From NCBI GenBank assembly GCA_932521035.1, contig OW051496.1, positions 10,850,001 to 10,914,000 of the forward strand: a stretch of 64,000 nt of DNA. The letters are read 5' to 3'. The notes under the pieces were generated by a model that did no database searches, had not been told where the DNA came from, and saw nothing but the letters and a program-made list of their open reading frames with translations. Shown piece after piece: positions 58,488 to 64,000 of this stretch. This DNA is from Oscheius dolichura. Taxonomy: Eukaryota > Nematoda > Chromadorea > Rhabditida > Rhabditidae. Made by a program: the position numbers and the translations under genes. How positions within the stretch are numbered: the stretch's first letter is position 1; every line of letters starts with the position of its first letter.

Positions 58488-61089
58488 TCAACTCGTAACG
58501 TTATACAAAGTGGAAGTCGGAGTAATATAAAGGCAAACCATTTGTCCACCGAGAAGAAATCTGCAATTAATTATGAGGTTTTTTACATTTTTCGAAACCT
58601 TTTTCCAGCAGTCAAGATTTTTTGAGTTCTGCATATGTGGTAAAACAGGGCGTGTTCCAATAACCACCGGAGCTTGCATAGATGTATCGGAAACAAACAA
58701 ATTTAATGCTGTTGCAAAGCATTCTTGTAGTAAAGTGTAGGGGAATACACCCTCTATCCGCTCCAAATTAATTCTGAAAAGGCGTCTTGTCAATTTATGG
58801 TTAACATACCTATTGACGCCAATAATGCTTGGATAAACAGCATTATAAAGTCTAGCAAAGTTGACGGTTTGCAGTATTGGCTAAAAACGTGTTTTCCTGG
58901 TTGTTTTTAAAACTTACATCAAAATCAATTCCATGTATCCCAATCAATCTATCAGGATAAATGTTCAGATAGCGCATTACACTGCGGATATCATTCGGAT
59001 CAAAAGGGGTTCGCTCATCAAGCAATATAAATGATTCAGCCTTTGAGAATTTTGGTATGAAAACAATCTAAAGGCTTTCTAGTAAATGTAAGCGAGTTTA
59101 CTTTTTCTTTTTCTAGGAATTTTACGTAGGATGTGTCCGGTGGAGGTGAATCATTTTCGGACGACCAAAGTACTAGAATTTCTTGTATTCCTTCTATTCG
59201 CTCGGATTTCATCCATGTTTCGCCTTGATCTTCATTGCTTCCTAAAACTACTAGCGCTGCGGTGGCGTCTCTGTAAAGTTAATAATTACATTTATTACCG
59301 GTTGTCATACTTTTTGAGCGTTATTTTCTCCCTAATATTCCAGTTTCTCCCAACATATCCTTCTTTTCGATGAACGCGTTCCAAAATTATTCGCAACGTT
59401 GTTAGAGTAATGCTCTCCACATCGCGAAAATACCGATTATACAGAAATCGTCCGTGTTCCTTCATTCTAATTACTTTTTCTTCCGGAATTTCGTATAATA
59501 ATTCAGGTGTCTAAATTTTCTTTCTATTTTTTTAGAAATCAGTAGTTATCTACCAGTAGGACATTCTCTTCGGCTATGATGACGGCAGCTCTCGTCCAGT
59601 CGAGGACTTCTTCAAATGGAAGGACCCAGTCATCCGAGAGAATCACTGGAATGCAGCCAGTTCGAAGGGACTCCAAAAATCTGGAACACATAATTTTTTT
59701 AAACATAAAATATATCAAAAAAAACTACCGAAAGGAGCCTAGCCGTCGTCCTCTCGGGGTCAGGCAGAAGGTGGAATTAGCCATCGTGGCCTCATAGTCC
59801 CATTTATCGTACTCGGCGTTGTCTCCCTCACATCTCTCGTCCTGGTGCTCTTTCCAGTCGTTATTGTGCTTGCAGGTGGTTATCATGGCCACTGCCTCGC
59901 CGTTATGAAGATGGTGGAGGGCGTCCCGGGTCTCCGAACCGATTCCTATATTTATTTATGATTATAATTAACTAATTCCCACCGTATACATATCTCTTCC
60001 CTTTAAACGAGACCAAATGGCGGTCGTCTGCTCGTAGATTTAAAAATTTCTCCGGACCCGAACGAATATGATGTTCTTTATGGAAAAGAGGGAAAGATAT
60101 GTCAAAATCTGACCGAAAATGCTAAAAATGAATAATTTTGACTGAATACTGGGAGGTTACCTGGACACTGGGAGACGCCCGGGCGATGATCGCCTTGCCC
60201 GTATTGAAACCGAGGTTATGGTCAGCATAATCGGGGAAAGTACCATGGTAGAGGTTAAAAATCACATGGTTTAAACCCTAAAATGCAATTTTGACTAGAT
60301 AGAGGCAGCTGTTCGGTACCCCGTTCCATATCTCCGAAGGTAGAGTACTTATGAGGGAGTTTACATCGCGGACGTAGTTCTCACTGAAATATTCAAGGTT
60401 TCTAAAGGGATGGAGAAGGATTTTAGGTGTATATGATGTAGAATAAGAGATGGGCCACTATGGCATACACCTAAAAAAACCAAATTATCGGTTAACCGTC
60501 GGGAGATCGAACCCGCGACGTTCTAGTTCCACACGCGCCACTCCACCACTCGACCATTCGGCACGCTCAGGGCCTGCCGTAATGGTCCCAGACATGCTCT
60601 TTGTATTAATTTTCAAAAACTTGCCTGATCTTGTCACGATCTACCGTATCCACAGAGAGTACAAAAAGACAGGCTTCCGAGGGATCCGTCGTGTAATAGG
60701 CGCTGAAATGGGCTCATTCCCGTAAAATCAACAGGGGATACGAACCTTTCCCTTATAGCCGAGAGGATCTTCGAATAGGTCGTGGATAAAAATTCTCCCG
60801 GAATCGAGGGGTACACGTAGACGTTCGGCTGTTCCATTAGACAACGGGAAAAGTTGAAACAGCTCTGCATCGTGCAGGAAAGTTCTCTAAACCATTTCCC
60901 TCCTCTTGAAGGATTTGATTCTTACCCATAATTCCGAACCAGTCGATTTCTCTCCCCGTCATCTGTCCAAAATGTTTCTGCCACTTCTTCTGGTCGTTCA
61001 TCTTCTCCACCTTCGAAATCTGCCAAAAGGAGATAGAAATAGAGAGGAACCCCGAGAAGAAGGAGAATATACCGGCTACAGGTCCTCAT
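58488..61089 (-). CDS. rib-1: Heparan sulfate polymerase EXT1 homologue
   Basis: Golgi type II glycosyltransferase for heparan sulfate chains, predicted 650 aa. Exons (-): 61089-60926, 60904-60746, 60702-60625, 60383-60320, 60277-60161, 60121-59983, 59945-59729, 59680-59554, 59510-59299, 59270-59102, 59067-58918, 58880-58810, 58773-58488; phases agree. Membrane anchor [19 protein letters not shown]47 signatures: [99 protein letters not shown]64-like region follows ([20 protein letters not shown], then [16 protein letters not shown]), where the family DXD reads DER. The GC donor at 60624 is AG|GCAAGT. C. elegans RIB-1 lacks this C-terminal region (established knowledge). The extreme C-terminus is uncertain. 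Confidence 0.88.
60491..60565 (-). ncRNA. tRNA-like sequence in EXT1 intron
   Basis: On the - strand it has a TGGTCGAGTGGTGGAGTGG A-box region and GCGGGTTCGATCTCCCG at the B-box. A small hairpin CGTCG...CGACG encloses the B-box. The acceptor stem does not pair, so a functional tRNA is unlikely. Confidence 0.45.
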
Positions 61090-61265
61090 GGGAGCATTTC
61101 TCTTCTAAACTATGCTTTTTCCAATGAAAATCCTGATAAAATGAAGTAAAATATCGTCTATCGAGCAGATTTAATAAAAATTACAGATAAAATAACATAG
61201 AAATATTTTTATAATCGCATATTATGCCTTGAAGGCTCATTGGGACAGTGGAGAATGGCTGGATG

Positions 61266-61366
61266 GCGCGCGCCCGCACCCGTAAAGTCTCGGCAGTTGT
61301 GCCAACTTTAACCGCGAGACTTTGAATAGCCGACGGTTCAGCTGCCGAGAGGGTACGAGTGCAGCG
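61266..61366. repeat. IR element copy 10
   Basis: Lies in the roughly 400-bp gap between the EXT1 start (61089) and the exportin stop (61487). Left arm CGCGCGCCCGCACCCGTAAA; right arm CTGCCGAGAGGGTACGAGTG. Nothing else was seen in that gap. Confidence 0.8.
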
Positions 61367-61486
61367 GCAGGCCGCCTAGACCTCATTGGGAAGAGTATAA
61401 CCGTCGATTGAGAAATGTATAGGAAAAGGCTAGAATTTTGATAAATTAATAAATATACTGTAATTATATGAACAAGAGGATGATTG

Positions 61487-63843
61487 TTATGCCTTGGCGA
61501 AAAGATCAGAAACCGCCTCATATTTGGGCGAAGGCTCAGCCTTCTTCTGCTTCTCTATAGGCGGCAGGGGGCGCAGATAGACAGGACGACGGTGGCCGGT
61601 ACCCGTAAGCTGAAATATACCTTACAATTAAAAATGTTATAGACTCACCGCAATATCTACAATCTTCTTAAAGAGATCCCGTCGTTTTTTCTCTGTCAGC
61701 TGTTCGGTGCCGTCGATGATTGCCCGGACCCTCTTATCCAGGAGATCCGTATCCGCCCTGCTGATACCCGGAATTTGGAGGAGAATTTCCATTAAAGAAT
61801 CAGAATACTTTCTCTTAAATTGGATACGGTAATTTATAGGGAGGGCAGCGTACAAATTGGATATAAATATGGGAGACGAGGCCGAGCAGGGCCGCCTGGT
61901 TCATGCTATCGGCTCCGTGGACCTGGAGCGAGTAGAGACCCTGGGTAAAGGCGTACTTTATCAGCTCGTCGTTGTAATTATCCGTCATCTGAAAAAGAAG
62001 AAAAATATAAGAGTGGAGGATGGCTGAAGGGGCCGGGCAGGCGCAGGGGGAGGCGCGCCAGGTATCTATAGTAAGCTGACAAGAAATGAATACAAAAAAC
62101 ATGGTTAATATTTGTATAGGTTTTTATTATTTTTAGGGTAAAAGACGGCTCTTCTCTTCGAAGAATTTAATTCGCAGGCTGATGGATGGCCAGAGGGTCG
62201 TCGGCGAGGCGTCTACCTCAGGAGCGGGGACAGGGCAGGCCTTCGGAACGGCGCGCGCCTCTTCGACCGCTTCCGAGGAGCCGTCGGCCGGCTCGTCCCT
62301 CTTCACTTCCTTTTGCCGCAGAAGCAGCTCTTGCAGGCAGAGATCATAGAGGCGCCGGGCCTCGGGGCACTTGTAGTCGGCGTAGTGCAGCATCTTGCGG
62401 CCGCCCTCATCCTCCATCTTCGTCGTATTCTTCACCGGCAGACAGGCCGGCCACTTCCCGGAACTCCATGATGCGGCAGTTCCCCTCGCTCTTGAAGGTG
62501 AAGAGGTAGTTGCTCAGTGGCTCGACGTCTGGCGGGTGGCCACGCACCCAGGCGACAATCTCCTTGAAGAGGTCGTATTGCTGCAGCGTCATGCGGTTGT
62601 AAAACTCCTCCCGGGCATATTCCCGGAGAGACTGGCCGAGGCGGTTGTTGATGACGGGGGCCTTGCGCAGCTCCTTCTTCAGCTGCTCGACGAGGATGGC
62701 CGTCCTCTCCTTAGGCAGATCACGGCTGGCCAGCTGGTGGAGGATGCCGCGGGCGCCAGGTAGCTCGGTAGTCATCTTCCAACAAAAGACGAGTAGACTT
62801 CTTCCACAGGGAGGAAAAGTCAAAATGAGCGGCCTTCTATTTTTAATTCGCCGAAATCCCAGGAAGACAGGTCATTGTTCCCCAGAAAGGGCCATCCTAA
62901 TCCCCGGGGGCTGCCTTCCAAAAGGAGAAGGGATACTGTACCTGGTCGACGAAGACTTTACAAAGAGGAGTAGCCTTCTGCGAGGTGACCGTATCCTTCC
63001 AACTCAGAGCGCTGAAGACGGTAGCCAGGACGGGGGACAGGCCAATCTAAACCGGGAGATCTTCCTTGTTAATCTGTTTCCCGACCTCCTGTTTAAAGAG
63101 CCACTCCCCCAGAGGACTAATCCTGACGTCGTTTTGATTCCCGGAGTCGGTTCCCAAATAGACGAGCTTCAACAGGGTCAAGTATTCCCGACTCAGGGCG
63201 CAGGTCATGTGCTCCAGGAAGATTTCGGCCTCCGTCTGTTCGGAACCTAGAAATGCTCGCCCTTTTTAGTTCAGGGATTACGGTACCATTTAAGACAATG
63301 GAGATGGGATCCCACATACTGTCCAAGGTTGTCTTCATATGGCCGCAGAGGATCGCCCAGAAGTCGGCCATCTGGTTCCATCTCTCCTGGGGTAGGGAGA
63401 GGATTAGACTCTTCCTGAAAGGCATACCCTATTTCGGCTACAGTATCCCCCTTACCAGGCCTTCCTTATCCAATGTCGTAGCCTAAATTCTGGCATGATC
63501 TTCACATGCTGAACAGTGCTCATTAGCATCTCCATCCCGTAGGGGTGAGAGTGGAACTGCTCTCCGAATTTAGAGGCTATCAACGCGATTATATTCATAC
63601 TGTAATCCAGAACAATTAATAAAGAAAAGGACGAACCATTGGTTGCTCAGCTGATGGATGTAGTTCTTGGACAGCTCGCGGGTATCCCTCCTCTCGGCTT
63701 CCATTTTCCCCAACTGAACTTCAAGGCTCTCCCCAACGGAGGAGTAGATCGTTTCCCGTTCTCCTCTGGTAATGTTCGAGACGTGGCGATAGCCAACATT
63801 CATCAGGGAAAGTGCTTTAGGAGAGGAAAGTTCCAATACCACG
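61487..63843 (-). CDS. XPO5: Exportin-5-like nuclear export receptor (5' part outside the window)
   Basis: C-terminal part of a karyopherin-beta exportin; family role is RanGTP-dependent export of pre-miRNA and other double-stranded RNA. Exons (-): 63843-63637, 63599-63456, 63414-63287, 63246-63086, 63046-62942, 61988-61854, 61813-61649, 61609-61487. Matches to the human XPO5 tail: CALSREYLTLLKLVYLG, SPLGEWLFKQE, VFSALSWKDTVTSQKATPLC, TQGLYSLQVHGADSMNQAAL, EILLQIPGISR, LTEKKRRDLFKKIV and RRPVYLRPLPPIEKQKK. HEAT-repeat helices are expected but cannot be bounded by eye. The 953-bp intron between 62942 and 61988 contains a separate same-strand gene (62133-62775). An inverted-repeat element (63873-63977) precedes the first visible exon. 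The family call rests on collinear short blocks; a related exportin remains possible. Confidence 0.78.
62133..62417 (-). CDS. Nested orphan gene in exportin intron, downstream frame
   Basis: A 94-codon frame from MEDEGGRKMLHYADYKCPEA through ARRLYDLCLQELLLRQ to KFFEEKSRLLP, in the frame after the preceding entry. It overlaps that frame at ATGGAGGATGA. A polyadenylation signal (AATAAA) follows the stop within about 15 bp, so the nested unit probably makes its own mRNA. If the junction is a frameshift, the fused protein would have about 215 residues. Function unknown. Confidence 0.55.
   Translation of the reverse strand: MEDEGGRKMLHYADYKCPEARRLYDLCLQELLLRQKEVKRDEPADGSSEAVEEARAVPKACPVPAPEVDASPTTLWPSISLRIKFFEEKSRLLP
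62407..62775 (-). CDS. Nested orphan gene in exportin intron, upstream frame
   Basis: Unrecognised 122-codon frame (MTTELPGARGILHQLASRDL...) on the same strand as the exportin, inside its 953-bp intron. It is GC-rich with coding-like amino-acid composition, mostly helical (KERTAILVEQLKKELRKAPV, REYAREEFYNRMTLQQYDLF) and ends acidic (EEYDEDGG). It ends at a TGA that overlaps the start of the next frame by 11 bp. The two frames together look like one protein interrupted by a single frameshift, or like overlapping cistrons. No homologue was recognised. Confidence 0.6.
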   Translation of the reverse strand: MTTELPGARGILHQLASRDLPKERTAILVEQLKKELRKAPVINNRLGQSLREYAREEFYNRMTLQQYDLFKEIVAWVRGHPPDVEPLSNYLFTFKSEGNCRIMEFREVAGLSAGEEYDEDGG

Positions 63844-63872
63844 CTGAATTCTCTTATACTAGGCTGGAGGTG

Positions 63873-63977
63873 GTGCGCCCGCACCCGTAAAATCTCGGCA
63901 GCTGCGCGGCCTTTGTATTAGAGCGCGCGCCGTTACTTTCCACCCATCTGCCGAGATTTTACGGGTGCGGGCGCGCG
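63873..63977. repeat. IR element copy 11 (best conserved)
   Basis: Arms of about 27 bp, nearly perfect: GTGCGCCCGCACCCGTAAAA and its complement ending TTTACGGGTGCGGGCGCGC. The centre GCGCGGCCTTTGTATTAGAG resembles copies 6 and 8. It lies immediately upstream of the first visible exportin exon, probably inside an intron. Confidence 0.85.
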
Positions 63978-64000
63978 GATTTGAATTCTTTCCTATTCTT

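Noticed and set aside
58437-58740. Possible third operon gene downstream of NDUFA2 (two-exon + frame)
   Set aside because: It is antisense to the last EXT1 exon, whose reading frame has family support; the + frame has none.
1-64000. CRISPR arrays, bacterial operons, riboswitches
   Set aside because: The window is eukaryotic with spliceosomal introns throughout. The repeats are inverted and dispersed, not regularly spaced direct repeats.

Overview
The window is nematode nuclear DNA. The gene set points to a nematode: a tau-tubulin/casein-kinase-1-like kinase, small saposin-like secreted proteins, an SLC17-like transporter opening with the nematode 'EDRFRYV' signature, and an NCS-1 almost identical in character to the C. 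elegans protein. Gene structure agrees: many introns of 36-60 bp ending in TTTCAG/TTTTAG, and TTTCAG-type acceptors directly in front of several start codons, as expected for spliced-leader trans-splicing. No species can be named. All models were spliced by eye. Exon phases were checked and they close in every complete model.

Layout, left to right. 2.2-7.2 kb (-): NR6A/Hr4-type nuclear receptor. 9.0-11.7 kb (-): secreted two-MAM-domain protein, with a small single-exon gene on the opposite strand inside one intron. 12.5-13.6 kb (-): tandem saposin-like pair. 13.9-17.1 kb: two paralogous MG-start coiled-coil genes (-) flanking a TTBK-like kinase (+). 17.8-18.3 kb (+): small orphan behind a TATA box. 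18.4-20.6 kb (-): GPAT3/4-type acyltransferase. 23.9-25.9 kb (+): signal peptide, RKKR cleavage site and a C-terminal cystine knot resembling the Trunk/PTTH/noggin group. 25.9-36.1 kb: 10 kb of strongly pyrimidine-rich DNA without a convincing exon. 36.1-38.3 kb (+): NPY/NPF-like GPCR. 38.6-40.3 kb (-): Sec12/PREB. 41.3-43.6 kb (+): SLC17-like MFS transporter. 43.7-44.9 kb (+): secreted orphan. 49.4-51.0 kb (+): NCS-1. 51.1-53.5 kb (-): CHID1. 54.6-56.6 kb (-): AP-3 mu. 56.9-58.4 kb (+): MRPS18B and NDUFA2, a probable operon. 58.5-61.1 kb (-): EXT1/RIB-1. 61.5 kb to beyond 63.8 kb (-): exportin-5 (5' end missing), with a same-strand gene nested in a 953-bp intron.

A family of about 90-105 bp inverted-repeat elements (arms close to GCGCCYGCACCCGTAAAATC and TCGGCAG) occurs at least 12 times, in introns and between genes. 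It looks like a MITE-like or hairpin family. Smaller repeat classes are tRNA-like sequences with A and B boxes, a second dispersed GC/AT mosaic repeat, and two further intronic inverted repeats. Base composition is mosaic: AT-rich blocks near 38.3-42.4 and 54.3-59 kb hold housekeeping genes, while the rest is GC-richer with long purine- or pyrimidine-skewed tracts that follow the direction of transcription.

The most notable observations are the Trunk/PTTH/noggin-like ligand, the exportin-5 gene with its nested overlapping reading frames, the EXT1 homologue that keeps a GT64-like C-terminal domain with an altered DXD motif, and the inverted-repeat family.
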